Assembly (NCBI GenBank): GCA_003640385.1
Contig: RCAB01000099.1
Span: 1 to 64,000, forward strand
Reading direction: 5' to 3'
Length of the DNA stretch: 64,000 nt
Source of the DNA: Setaria digitata
Lineage: Eukaryota > Nematoda > Chromadorea > Rhabditida > Setariidae
The notes beneath the pieces were generated by a model that saw only the letters and a program-made list of their open reading frames with translations, did no database searches and had not been told where the DNA came from. Made by a program: the position numbers and the translations under genes. Shown in pieces: positions 28,054 to 39,238 of the stretch; positions within the stretch are counted from its first letter, which is position 1, and each line of letters opens with the position of its first letter.

Positions 28054-30753
28054 ATGATTATGAATGCTCTTCAGATGGATTTTAGCACTTTTATCAACTC
28101 AGAAACTTCAAATTTGCAAATCCTACTCCTCCAGGAAACCAATACAAAAGGTGCGTAGATTTCATCGAAGACCATTGTTCTCTTTTAGATTTATTCAAGA
28201 ACAGTAATTTCAACCTTTTTTCCTAATGAATTTAATATAGTGAAAGTTGCACGCTGCTTTTTGGTGTTTGACACTCTTCCATACAGTACAATAATCGTAA
28301 GTTCCATATCTCGTACCTGAATGATGGAATTCCCAGCTTTCTTATTATTACCGATCACCGACTGGAAACAGTGAAAATTCCCTGCAGAGTTACTAAACCA
28401 TTTTTTATCAGTTTATGACAAAACTATTGACCTATAGAATTTTGAAGCTGTACAATAAATGCTTGTAGGAACACATAGCTAGGTATGTGCTGGAGGAATT
28501 GATATCCTGGAAACTTTCTGTAGAAGGTCTTACTGCAAAATTTTATAGTCCTAACTTGTCTCAACAGGAATGAAAGCCAATGCTTAAACAGCGACATAAG
28601 GCTCTTGTGGCATGATATTTTATTATGCATTTTTGTGTAACTTATCTGCTTTTCAAAAGAATTTTGACAGTTTTCAAGTTTATTGCTAAACAGTGAAGTA
28701 GCCAATTCTAAATAATCATAGGATACAAATGTTCAGTATTATTGAGAAGAATAAAAAGAAATACTTGGTAGCTCCTTCATTTCTACTTAAGTACTATAAT
28801 AGTAACTTATCATAAAACTGGTGTAAACAGTATGCCTTATCTTCAAGAGAAACAGAGGTTGGGAATCTTTTATTTTGTATATTTCCATGTCGAAGTAAAT
28901 GTGAAGTGGTAGATATTGTTATCCTGAATATGAATATGGGGACCCAGTGATTAAATTTTTAGTTATGCAAATTCTTTATTTACGGTGCATGCTTTTTTCT
29001 CTCCAGAGCTGTTCGATAATATCGACATCAGTACAGAACAGTTGAAGGCTCGCTTCAAGAAAGTAACTACTCTTACCCCGGAAGGTAAATATATATCCAG
29101 TCTTCTATATTTCTTCTACTTCGAGTTCGTGTAATTCTTCATGTATCATTTTGTAACGCTACTTATGCTTTGGCTTTAACTTTGTATATTTTATACTTAA
29201 ATATGATGTGGTATGTCTGGAAGAGTAAAGTTCAAAAAAAAAAAAAAAATAATTTTTAAAAGAAAAACAGAGGTATAAAATCAATCCATCCAAAGGACTA
29301 GAAAGTTAGTAAATCGCATTGTAAGCCAGTTTTTGATTAGGATTGTTCCGAGTTAAATTATATTTGAAATTAAAATCATCGTATCCAAAGTGTTTCTTAT
29401 GACGTGGTACCTCAGGTCGAACTCTACCAAGTATTTTAAGGCCAAGTCCAATCATATAGCATTCTTAAAATGAATCACCTTTTTGCTCAGTGACTTTCAT
29501 CAATTTTTGTAGAGGTAAATGTCGCAGAGGAAACATACGATGGTATTATTATTATCGCATCTGATGCTGGACTTGAGCGGTCACTTCGATCGGCATTTCT
29601 GACGGCGAAGCCTAATTCTGCTGTGAGAGTAATTGTGCGAAGTAAGTTCTTGTTAACGAATCCAGCAACTTCATTTTGTTCACTTTTTTGCAGTTCCATT
29701 GATAGACCTCTACAAAGTGTCATGATTCTGAACTTTCTAGATGTTGATGAAGCAAAAGTTTTACGACAAATTAAACTGGCTGGATTTCTGGGTGTCTTAA
29801 AAGTTGCTAATGGGCTTTGGAAAGCATATGATTGCGAAAAGGTAAAGCTTCGTTATTCATAAAAGTCTTTGCAAAATAGTTTAGTTTTTATCCCATTCGT
29901 TATGATGCTTTCTTTTTGAGGTTTTTCTCCCAATATCACGGCATTTTCGCTTGTTGTCCCACCCACACTGCAAGAAGTACTTTGATTATATTACGTATCC
30001 CTTATTCTGAAATATATCAGTTAATGTATCAGGTGATTGCGGCACTGTCGATGCATCTTCTCCAAAATTCATGACTTTACGAAATATTGCAGGAAAGATA
30101 ATCGTTTTTCACCTGATCCCATGTTTTGTAGCCAAGCGTTAGTGTGGGTGCTGCAGTGCCTCTGAAATTGCCGAGTTTAAGCAAGGAAGTTAATGTTTGG
30201 AACATAAATGTGGTGGACGATGATTTGATTGATGAAAATTCACTGCTGCAAGAGGAAGATTATTCTAAACCTACTGCAACAACACTAGAAGGTAAAATAT
30301 GCATTAATGTAATACCCTTCCATTTTCTACTAAAATCCAAGTTTTTAGGTGATTGTACCCTTTCAAATGAAGTGAAAAAACGAAGGGCTTGTAAAAACTG
30401 TACTTGTGGTTTGGCTGAGATGATAGAATCTGAAAAAATGACAGCGCAAGCGAAATCTATCAAATCATCATGTGGAAATGTTAGTTTGGTATCCAGATAA
30501 GTTCATTATATGCAATACTATTGCCAATTTGCTCCATTTCAAATTTAACAAAAGCAGAAGAGGAGTGTGAGAATAGACTTGTCCAAAAAAAGTAACGATT
30601 TATGAAATCGAGAATAGGTCAAGATTATGGCTTTCTTTTTAGTGTGGTCTCGGTGATGCATTTCGCTGTTCGACATGCCCGTATTGGGGTCTACCGCCTT
30701 TTAAGCCTGGAGAAGAAGGCAAGATCAGACTGGGAACAGTAGATGATATCTGA
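28054..30753 (+). CDS. dre-2: Anamorsin / CIAPIN1 / Dre2, cytosolic Fe-S cluster assembly protein
   Basis: Dre2 passes electrons from the diflavin reductase Tah18/NDOR1 into early cytosolic iron-sulfur cluster assembly. Seven exons join in phase into about 268 residues: 28054-28150, 29007-29084, 29513-29641, 29741-29841, 30132-30291, 30349-30479 and 30643-30753. The N-terminal half is the divergent methyltransferase-like domain ([12 protein letters not shown]). A linker ([14 protein letters not shown]) leads to the cluster-binding C-terminus. There [13 protein letters not shown] supplies Cys203, 206 and 208 with Cys191 upstream for the [2Fe-2S] site, and [19 protein letters not shown] supplies two CX2C pairs (230/233, 241/244) for the [4Fe-4S] site. 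All eight cysteines are present; the first gap is 11 residues against 8 in human anamorsin. The start is the first ATG after the acceptor at 27980. An additional ATG lies two codons in. Intron 3 (29642-29740) is 99 nt without a stop. Confidence 0.93.
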
Positions 30754-31469
30754 TTAATGTTCTGTGGTGCGATCATGATCATTTTTATATAATATGATTG
30801 TCAAATTTTGCACGTGTCATTTCACTCCTGTTTTTTAAATGACGAATCCATTTATGAAAGATTTGAGACTTTGGATTCTGAATTTTTTCTTCGTGACGCT
30901 TTCTGAATGTCAAACAAAATCTCGACATGAAGAATTTTGCGTTATGGTCGATCGGTAATGCAATTTTCCTTAATTAGTATCTGAAATTGTCTAAGTCAGT
31001 GAACTTGTTATTAACTCTTGCTGAGATGTAGCAAAGAAGAAAGAGAAAAGACTAAGTTCCATAAAATTACCGTTATTGTAAACAACTTTATTATTTTATT
31101 ATCAACTGGTATGCTCCAGTTTTATGATGTATCTTTAATAAATTTCTCTGTAATTTTAGTTGCTTTTTACGGTTTTGTTCTCCAAGATACTTTTTAATGG
31201 AAAAATTTCGCTGAATGACCTATTGAAATAATTAGCTGGGCTTTAAGACAATTAACATGTCTTTATATTTCAAAATAAATATAAGTGCACCCACTGAATT
31301 GAAAGAGCCGTAAAAGAATTCATTTTACTAACTTGCGGTTCGCTTTTATGATCTATTTTTTGAGTTGAGCACAACAAAACATTCTCTATTATACTGATTT
31401 ATAATCTTATTTATTTCTTTAATCGATGTGATTATCACTGTTGAGGTTTATTATATCGCTTTTCAGGAA

Positions 31470-32443
31470 ATGTCTAACGCTGACTTCCTGAAAGATTTAC
31501 CGTCCCGGAATAAAGCCAATTTTTCTTCTTTCTTAAAACAAGTAATTAAATCTCTGTTTAATGATTGACTGTAGGTAATAATATTGGAGGGGAGTTCGCG
31601 ATAGTGGATAGAAATTTTAATAGTATTCGATATTCATTAGGGATTGCACTGTAGATTGATTTATGTTCAGCAGTCGCTGAAATAGTATGACGGATTTCGT
31701 CGAACTAATTCTCAGAATTCGCTATGAGAAAAAAGTTTTGAAGAGAATTCCTTTATTCCGTTATTTGTTATCTATAAAATAATTTTGAGCTTTGGTAAGG
31801 TACTCAATTTTTCTGGATGTTATGAGGCTTTGTCTAATTGTAACTTAGGTCATCTTAAGTAGTGCATTAGTAATGGTTTTTTCTTTAGAATGGAAAGCCA
31901 GTGGTAGCGCGTGTCACTCAACAAACAGATGATGAAAAACGTATAATTTTTGATATGAAACCACTTTTGTTAAGATACTTACAGTCAAATTGGGGGAATA
32001 GTCCAACCTGTTCAACATCGGTAAGGTTTATTCATTTTCACTGTGAGATTTCTGAACAGCAAAGAACTAGAATTGGTAGTTTTCAAGATACCGAAGACAT
32101 AGGTTGATAAGATCTGTACCCTCCACCGCTTAACTGAAGGTGTTAGTAAAATCCAGTTATTTGATTTTTACTGACAAGTAGTAGAGGAATTACTACCGAA
32201 GTATGACTCTCGAATATTCAGTTTTGAAATTCTCATCTTCCTTACGCATACGGTCACTTATATGGTGGAGTTTCCGAAATTCAATTATTGAAAAACGAAT
32301 GGATAGTTAAGCAAAAGAATGTCCTTCAGAATATCCGATCAGCACGTTCAGAACGCAAGCGTACGTCTGATCTCAGCAGCAACACAACCGACGAAAATGA
32401 AAGTGCGGGTGGAGCGCGCGTAAAAACAAGGCGGAGAGAATGA
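31470..32443 (+). CDS. DDA1: DET1- and DDB1-associated protein 1 (DDA1)
   Basis: DDA1 is a small stabilising subunit of CUL4-DDB1 ubiquitin ligases, including the DET1-COP1 form, and is nuclear. Three exons (31470-31541, 31889-32020, 32330-32443) give about 105 residues, against 102 in human. The N-terminus ADFLKDLPSRNKANFSSF matches the conserved DDA1 start, and LLLRYLQSNW matches the second conserved block. The C-terminus is a variable basic tail ending KTRRRE, which could serve as a nuclear localisation signal. The ATG lies four bases after a TTTTCAG acceptor at 31466, so spliced-leader addition is likely. It sits 717 bp after the dre-2 stop on the same strand, which fits an operon-like cluster but does not prove it. 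Confidence 0.9.
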
Positions 32444-33079
32444 TTTCTGAGCATTTCTTCAGAATCATTTTACATGTTTTGTTTAATATTTAACTTTTCT
32501 CTTTGTTCATCTAATATTATCGTTCTGGATGTTGTTCAGTGGTTAATCATGTTTGAGTTCCCATTAATACTAACCGTTTAAATGAGTCTGCGGGTATCTT
32601 ATGGAAGGCTGTTTTTGGTTTTTGGATAAACCTGACTTTTGCATTATTCTCTACTATCTTGTGGTGAGAAGTTCTTAGTTTTAGTAGTTTTCGAGGTTCT
32701 TTTTTGTACAGAGAGAGGATTTTAATTTACGGCGTGCGAAATCCATCCAGAGCTCGTAAACAGCCTTGATGTGTGATTCATCTATGTACATCATTTTATA
32801 AACTTCTGGTTGAGATTTTTTTAGATAGGGTCTCGGTGTGATTCATCCTCCCATCGCTTAAAATTTCATGTTATATATGACTTGTTTGATAACACAGTTT
32901 TTTATACGTACTGAAACGAACCGTAGCTTGATGACTTGGTTGATTTTGCAAAAAAACATGATTTCATTGGAAAACAGCAGAAGAAATATCCATTTGTTCT
33001 TCCATATTAACATTCTGTAATTATTGGACTTCTAACTGATTAGTATTAAATTAAATGATTTAATTAAGATATTTTGCAG
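32444..33079. other. Flank downstream of DDA1
   Basis: About 640 bp of AT-rich sequence holding the DDA1 3' UTR and, on the opposite strand, downstream flank of the gene ending at 33837. No open frame or RNA gene is supported. Confidence 0.5.
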
Positions 33080-33091
33080 GGAGTTCCTGAA

Positions 33092-34852
33092 ATGGAGAAG
33101 AGAAAACGGTAATTTCACTTTTTCGTTTCTTAGCCTACCAGTCTGTATGTGTTAGGAAAAAAAACCATGTCAAGTACTAGTAGCAGGATGGAGGGAATAG
33201 CAGATTTTTATAACTTACCACTGAATCATATAACTTAAATTATGAAGAGTCGAGAAAGATTTATTTAGCTCAAATATATTAAAAAACACAAATGGCTAGA
33301 GGTGGAAATCTGTCGTGATCGTAGCCCGTTATAAAGCATGTAGAGTAAACAATGATCATCGAAAATTGATTGTGCCATTTAAAAATACTGGAAAAGTGCT
33401 CATTTAAGAAGTACTGGAAAGCCTTGAACCTTCAGTCATCAGTGACTTCGATATATTAGTCTGGAATTCCGGGATTGTGAATTCTGTATAATCTGAGGTC
33501 TCTCTTGTCGAGTTTCTTGAAATTTTGTTAATGGTTCCAGTGTTTGGGAAGAAAATGCTGGTAATTCAAATCATTTCGCTATCAAACTGTGCCTGCTAGG
33601 ACACGAGATCCATCACTGCTCATAAGCACCCTTATCTTGCCATGAAGACGTGGCCGAATCCTCACACCCAAAGCAATACGCATTGCTTTACCCTCTAGTA
33701 CCGTGATTAATTATTTGATGCCACGTGCCTATGGTTTCCTTTAATGGTAGATGAGAATTCTGGGGAACTTAGCAGCTAGTTTTGACCAGTCTTTCGTAAT
33801 GTATGAAGAACACTTCTGTGGCTCTTCTTCAAGCGGTTATTCAAACGAAAAAAAGACGTTGAAGTAGTAGTAGAATAGTGAAGATTTAGAAATTTTAACG
33901 TTAGAAAATGATAGATAAGGTAAGGTATAAATAGACTTCACTTCATTACGATTTGTAATCTCATTTATCTTAAGAAATATTCTATTATCTGTCAGATCGC
34001 CTAGGAGAAATACACGCCTGTGAAAACGGTTTGATAGTTCGAAACTGAACCTCGATTGTGATACGCTAAGTTTTGTCGTTTGATGAGACGAAGCTAATTC
34101 ATGAAATAAATTACTGAGGATTTCTCGAATCTTTCCCTTATCCTTTAATACTGTTTCCGGTGTCAACGTAGGGCTTCTACCGAATGAAGTTGAGCTGAAG
34201 TATGGAAGGTGGTTGTTACTAAAGCAGTAAATGATAAAGAAAAGCAAAAATCAACCCTTCCCTGGTAAAAACATCCTTCTACTTTTGATCAGCTTCATTA
34301 CGTTGAATATTCAACAATTTTTAAGTGTCGTACTTGATTTGATGCGATAATTGGTTTCCACTTCTTGTTTTTCCTCCTTGCTTTACAAATGAAGTTCTCG
34401 GATTAACTTGACGTGTTGTGGAATATGAACTTTGCATCTGGATATTTGAATTGCCGATATTTTTTTCATCCTACAATCAACATGATGTTCCCCCTAATCA
34501 TCCTCTTTCCTCCTAAATAGTAGAGATTACGATTTCAGGTAATAATAACGACAGGATTACGTATACAGAAGTACACACTCCCTATAAAGTCAGGTATGTG
34601 TCACCTCTACATTTCGCGAAATATTTTTCATCTGACTGAACTCAGCCAAATCCTATCGTAAAATTTCAAGATTATTATATGCGAAATGGAAATTTCAAAT
34701 ATCACCTTCCGTAAAATAATGTTTACGAACTCCGTTGGTTTTCTTTTCCAATGGATATCGTCGTCTGAAATCATAAATTGAATATTTCATTCTTCATTCA
34801 CAACTAACACAATTTGTTCAGACCTCTCGTCATCTCATGTATGCCTGAGTGA
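33092..34852 (+). CDS. Possible micro-gene of four small exons, unrecognised
   Basis: Four short exons with good splice signals join in phase: 33092-33108 (after TTTTGCAG), 33541-33560, 34539-34593 (GATTTCAG, donor GTATGT) and 34822-34852 (TTTGTTCAG, TGA stop). The product is about 40 residues, beginning MEKRKRVWEENAG and ending PLVISCMPE, hydrophilic with no membrane segment. The reading frame is also open upstream in the first exon (GVPE before the Met), so more exons may exist; an alternative is a downstream exon of DDA1, since the phase fits. Its exons lie within introns or flanks of the minus-strand gene 33837-36354 without overlapping that gene's exons. I do not recognise it. With such short exons, chance agreement is a real possibility. 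Confidence 0.28.
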
Positions 34853-36354
34853 CGGCAAACGGAATGAAATTTAGTTTCATCCGATTCTGTTTTAACAAAC
34901 ACTCTGCTACAATAAATGCAATCTTCATTAGCTTAATTTACTTATTAGTTATTCTTAAAACTTCATTCATTACCACACTGTTTCCAACACTTGTTGTCCT
35001 TACGAAACATTCATTCATGGCAAATGCTTTAAATGTATTTGGATCGTGAACTTGAATAAGGTCCAGAATTATTTAAACGATAAGTAAAGCAAAAGTTATT
35101 TTTGAGGAAAAATTTCATACCTTCTTCAGTTCCTCTTTCTTGAAACGGATGCTTCAGTATAATATCACACATTGATGCTGTTGTCGAGGTTGTTTCCTTA
35201 TTTATCATTGAATTCTTTACAGGCTCGGTATCGGCTGGAAATTTCTCTTTCTTGGCAACTTGAAGTGCGAAGAACCTATCTTACGCAAATAAATAGAATG
35301 ATTTCCTTGACTACGTTGACTTTTCTCATCAGTTATTAAAAGATTAAATGCAAAAAAATACCAAGCAGAACTTTACAACTTTACAGAACGTTACATCTAC
35401 ACACATGAAATAAGGAAGTTTTAAAACTAGGATCAATTTCTANATCGTTACATCTACACACATGAAATAAGGAAGTTTTAAAACTAGGATCAATTTCTAG
35501 AAAATGTCATTTTGAAAAAAAAAAAAAGCTAAAATAATAAATATTGTAAAATTCTTCATATCCCTTCTCGTTCTATAGATTTTAGACTTTCCACAACAGT
35601 TCTTATTCGAACCCACTGCAAAATCTTAATTTTGTTACCTGAAAAAGTATCACTAGACTCATATTGAATATCACGGTGCTGCTCGACCATTATCATATCA
35701 CTCATAGATTTCTGTGTCGATTGCGCACTACCTATCACGGCTTCCTCTTTGTCATCTGTTTGAATCTAAGAGAGTTTTCCCTAACCGGAAAAATTCTTTG
35801 AAGAATCCTTTGAAGAGTTTTTTCACCATCACAGTAGAGCTATTAAAAACAAAAATTTTCTGTTGTTTCTACCAATTTTGGCTGCAGTATTTCATGGAGT
35901 GAAGGAATTACAGCGCTATTTTAGAGAAGGTAATAAACATTATGTTCGAGAAGTTTCCGGATGGACTTGCAAGATGATACGATTAAGACAAACAAGTATC
36001 AGATGATACAGTTACCTTTTGCATTTTAATTTCCTGCATTCCTTTAGTCCTGCCAAGATAGAAAGCTATGAAGAAAGTGAGTGCAGCAAATGGTATTAAG
36101 CCTAGTAGTAAGAATGTAAGTACTACTTGCCACCTGGAAAATTTTTAAACTCCATTCGAGGGGAAAGCTCGAAAATCCTCTCTCTGTCACCCATCTTTTC
36201 CCGTCACCGGTAATGGCTTCGATTTTAGGATTCCCATGTCCTCTCATCTTCACATTTTTCCACAGCTCTGGAAGCCCCTTCCGCTATTACACCGATAATT
36301 TAGACATAAAGTTTTTTAAAGCATTTAACATAACCTCTCATAATTAACGGCCAT
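33837..36354 (-). CDS. Predicted single-pass membrane protein with long cytosolic tail, unrecognised
   Basis: Seven exons join in phase into about 319 residues: 36354-36335, 36133-36016, 35765-35639, 35279-35121, 34901-34861, 34470-34334 and 34194-33837. The start ATG lies 22 bases after a TTCCTTCAG acceptor at 36376. Eight residues precede a hydrophobic segment, WQVVLTFLLLGLIPFAALTF, running on to FFIAFY and followed by the positive LGRTKGMQEIKMQK. That suggests an N-out or signal-anchor topology with the bulk on one side. The tail is Ser/Thr-, Lys- and Gln-rich and probably disordered; near the end is a more ordered, helix-prone part (GKIREILSNLFHELASS). I recognise no family. The small exon 34901-34861 is the least certain. 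The ATG is 242 bp from the ATG of the divergent secreted-protein gene at 36597. Confidence 0.5.
35389..35499. repeat. 54-bp direct duplicate around a single N (assembly join)
   Basis: 35389-35442 and 35446-35499 are identical, with N at 35443. It lies in an intron of the minus-strand membrane-protein gene. Confidence 0.85.
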
Positions 36355-36596
36355 GAGTTTACTGTTCCAAATGCCCTGAAGGAAACTTTTATGACAACAA
36401 ACCGCTACTTTTGCTCACAGAAGGTAGAAATAGGAATGGTTTCACTGTTGCTTGAAAATTTCTCGGCAATTACTCTCTAAATGCATACTCTAGGAAGAAG
36501 TCGTGAAAATGATTCTATCGCTCATGTAAATTACCCGTAAGCTTGAGCATATAAAAATGATTAATTACGCTCGATGGCCCATTGTTCAATAACGGA

Positions 36597-37487
36597 ATGA
36601 TGACGATTCCAGTAGCTCTCTTAGTTATAATATCCATTTTGTTATATGGGAGCCAAAGCTATGAAAAAAGAAATATTGAAGGTACAGAGTACAGTGTAGT
36701 ATGTTTTGTTGGGGAAAGTTAAAGGAATCTGGAGAGAGGGAGGGGGTACCGATGCCAGAGGTTAGAGATGAGTTTTACTACAGCGAGTAACTGTATTACA
36801 GCAAGAGATGGGTCAAAAAAAGTGTTCAAAGGCGGAAATGACGAGTACGGAAAGGAAATGGAAGCAGTGACATCAGCGGTATTGTCTAGGGAAAAAAAAG
36901 CGGCCGGAAGAATAAGAAAATTTCGCGCAAACCCGGAAAATACAACAGTTGGAAAAAGTCAAACGATGACTGGAAAGGATCAAGTAACTACCACGGAGGG
37001 TCAGGCATCGACCGGAAAAGGTGGAACGGCGGCCGGAGGAGATCAAACAGCGAGTGATAATAGAATGACAATTGCAGTGGGTCAAACGGTAGCCGGAGAG
37101 AATCGAACAACAACCAAAGATGATCAAACGATGGCTCAGGAGAGTCAAGGGGTAACCGGAGGGGGTCAGACGACGGTAGAAGGGAGTTCAGTGAAGACCA
37201 GTGAGGACCAAATAGCGGGTGGAGGGAGTGAAATGGCAACTAGGGAAGGTCAAATGACGACCGGAGGGGATCAAGCAACGACCAAAGAGGGTCAAACAAC
37301 GGTTGAAGGCCAAGCGACTGCCGACCAAACAGTAGTTGAAGGTCAAACAGCTGCCGAGGAGGGTCAAGTGACAGTCGGAGAGGAAGAAACGGTGGCCACA
37401 GAAGAGATGGCAGAACAGGCAAACCCTGAGTACGCCACCGCGATGAGCCAAAGTATTGGTAGTACACCGCAGATAAGTAGGTTTTAA
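36597..37487 (+). CDS. Secreted Thr/Gly/Gln-rich repetitive protein, unrecognised
   Basis: Exon 1 (36597-36681) encodes a typical signal peptide, MMTIPVALLVIISILLYGSQS, and a few residues. A 120-bp intron leads to exon 2 (36802-37487) in phase, giving about 256 residues. After a basic segment (KKAAGRIRKFRANPE), residues roughly 85-230 are a degenerate 10-12-residue repeat around GGDQTT, GQTTVEG and EGQMTTGG, rich in Thr, Gly, Gln and Glu and almost free of hydrophobics and cysteine. Such a composition suits heavy O-glycosylation or an extended, immunogenic secreted protein, but that is inference. No membrane anchor follows; the end is SIGSTPQISRF. A donor-like AGGTTTTA just before the stop could allow a further exon. 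Open frames on the opposite strand here are shadows of the repeat. Confidence 0.6.
36960..37400 (+). repeat. Degenerate ~30-36 bp tandem repeats (GGDQTT-type)
   Basis: The DNA alternates GGAGGGGGTCAAACGACG-like units at intervals of about 30-36 bp inside exon 2 of the secreted-protein gene. Units are diverged and of unequal length, which suggests old expansion by slippage or unequal exchange in the coding frame. Confidence 0.6.
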
Positions 37488-39238
37488 CTCTGTTAGAATG
37501 TGCAATTTCCAAGCGATTCTACTCTCGTATTCAAAACTCCTACTAACCTGTTTCTTGCTAAACTTAGATTTTATGTTCATTTGTTAAGTACTGAGGAAGC
37601 TTTTTTCCAATCTGATAGTATTCTTTGATGAACGAAAAAACTGCTTAGCTCGTACGATGCAGCTGGCAAATCAGTTCCTGATCAGCTATATCATATTTGG
37701 ATTATGAAAATCGTTGCTGAAAAATGGGTGAAAATTTCCAGCACTTTCTGGTCACTGAATATCAGAAAATGGAGTTAACGCGAACTAATAAAGTGCAGTT
37801 ACCGGTTTTGACTTATTAATAAATAGCAAAGCATCAATTTTAGTTTTCCGTTCCATAGTAAGTTTCGTCATCCATTTCCGGTATCAGTTTTAATCTCGGT
37901 CTGATTTTATCATCATTGTGCATTTTTTCGAAAATCTAGAAAATGTGTGAAATTCTTATTGCAATTCCATTCTCTGTATCCATATCAAAATATATTGGCG
38001 TGATTGCCATTATGATAAATTTTATTACCGATAAGCATGATAAATAAGGAAGCAACTCGGGTGACCTGTGTCCACCATGTTATCTCTGACAGATTTGCAA
38101 TCGTTACACTACGGATGTCACAAGTTGAATCTTATTTAATGACCTCGAGACCGCTAGACAGCACATACCTAGTATGACCATTTCGCTATTAGAATGGCAT
38201 TTCCGAATCAAACCACTGGAACTACTGATCACTGATTCATAAATGCTCCTCATCCAGATGTTTTCGTTTTATTAGACAGGAAAAAATTGAATAAAATGAA
38301 TTACGGAAATGAAATTTCTCGAGAGAAACATATATCACAATTCCAACAAGTCGTTCTTCTGGTTATTACCGATCAGGAAGAATAAGTTCTAGGAAACGGG
38401 ACATGTAATCCAGCAATACTTCTAAGCAAGTAATTTATGTTTAGGATATTTGGCATCCTTGAATTCTTTTATGCTGAGATTATCTGAAACTGCCGGAACG
38501 ATTTGAATCTTATTTTAAGATTTTATTCCATTTCATTTATTTCATTTCATTTTTGTTATTTCAAAAGCTTCATCAGTTCTTTTGGATATCACATTAATAT
38601 AAATCAGAGAGATTACTGAAGAGCGCTTCTGACCCTTCCAAGTCACAAGTAATCAGCATAAATCTACTTTACAGAAATCTCCATGGAAAGGGCAAACCCG
38701 CCTGTCCACTAACGGATTCTACTGCCCCTATCAGTTGACTATTTTTTGGAAGTAAAGTTGGAATCAAATCCCATCCTCCATTTGCAAATTTTGTGATGCA
38801 ATTTTACATTTCTTGTCGAGTACTTCTTACTTTTTAAACTCAACTTTTTAATTAACTGGTTGTTTAGTTTGTGTTCAATTTCTCTGGAAATTTTCAGCCT
38901 TACCCCATAACCTTATTCTTCCATATCAAACCCATGTGCCAGCTTAGTATTATACAGCAATTTGTCGAAGTCAAATAGGAGCAATTCATTGCAACCCGGG
39001 AAGTTACTGCTCCAACCACAAATCTCCCGAGAACTCGCAGGCAACACCCCAGTGTCGAATTGTCCATCTACCTAGCAACGACCCGAGCAATATTTTACGG
39101 TTTGGTTGCTCTGTAAGGTAGGGTTGATGGAAGCTGGTTTGGTGCTGGGATGTGTGGGTCGTTAGGTAGTCACTGCGTGTTTCCTTGTTACACGCTTCAG
39201 TAACCAGGTTTTTGCCGCTTTTTTTTCAGGCGTACAGA
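37488..39238. other. Intergenic region upstream of cct-8
   Basis: About 1.75 kb with no supported exon. The first part should be the 3' UTR of the secreted-protein gene and the last few hundred bases the cct-8 promoter. The sequence from about 39000 is noticeably richer in G+C than its surroundings, and a clean spliced-leader-type acceptor (TTTTTTTTCAG) ends at 39229. Confidence 0.5.

Noticed and set aside
28424..28705. 93-codon minus-strand frame in dre-2 intron 1
   Set aside because: No splice context, no recognisable motif, and the composition is typical of AT-rich intron sequence.
36873..37580. Several long minus-strand frames opposite the secreted repeat gene
   Set aside because: They are shadows of the low-complexity repeat; only the plus frame has a signal peptide and a phased intron.
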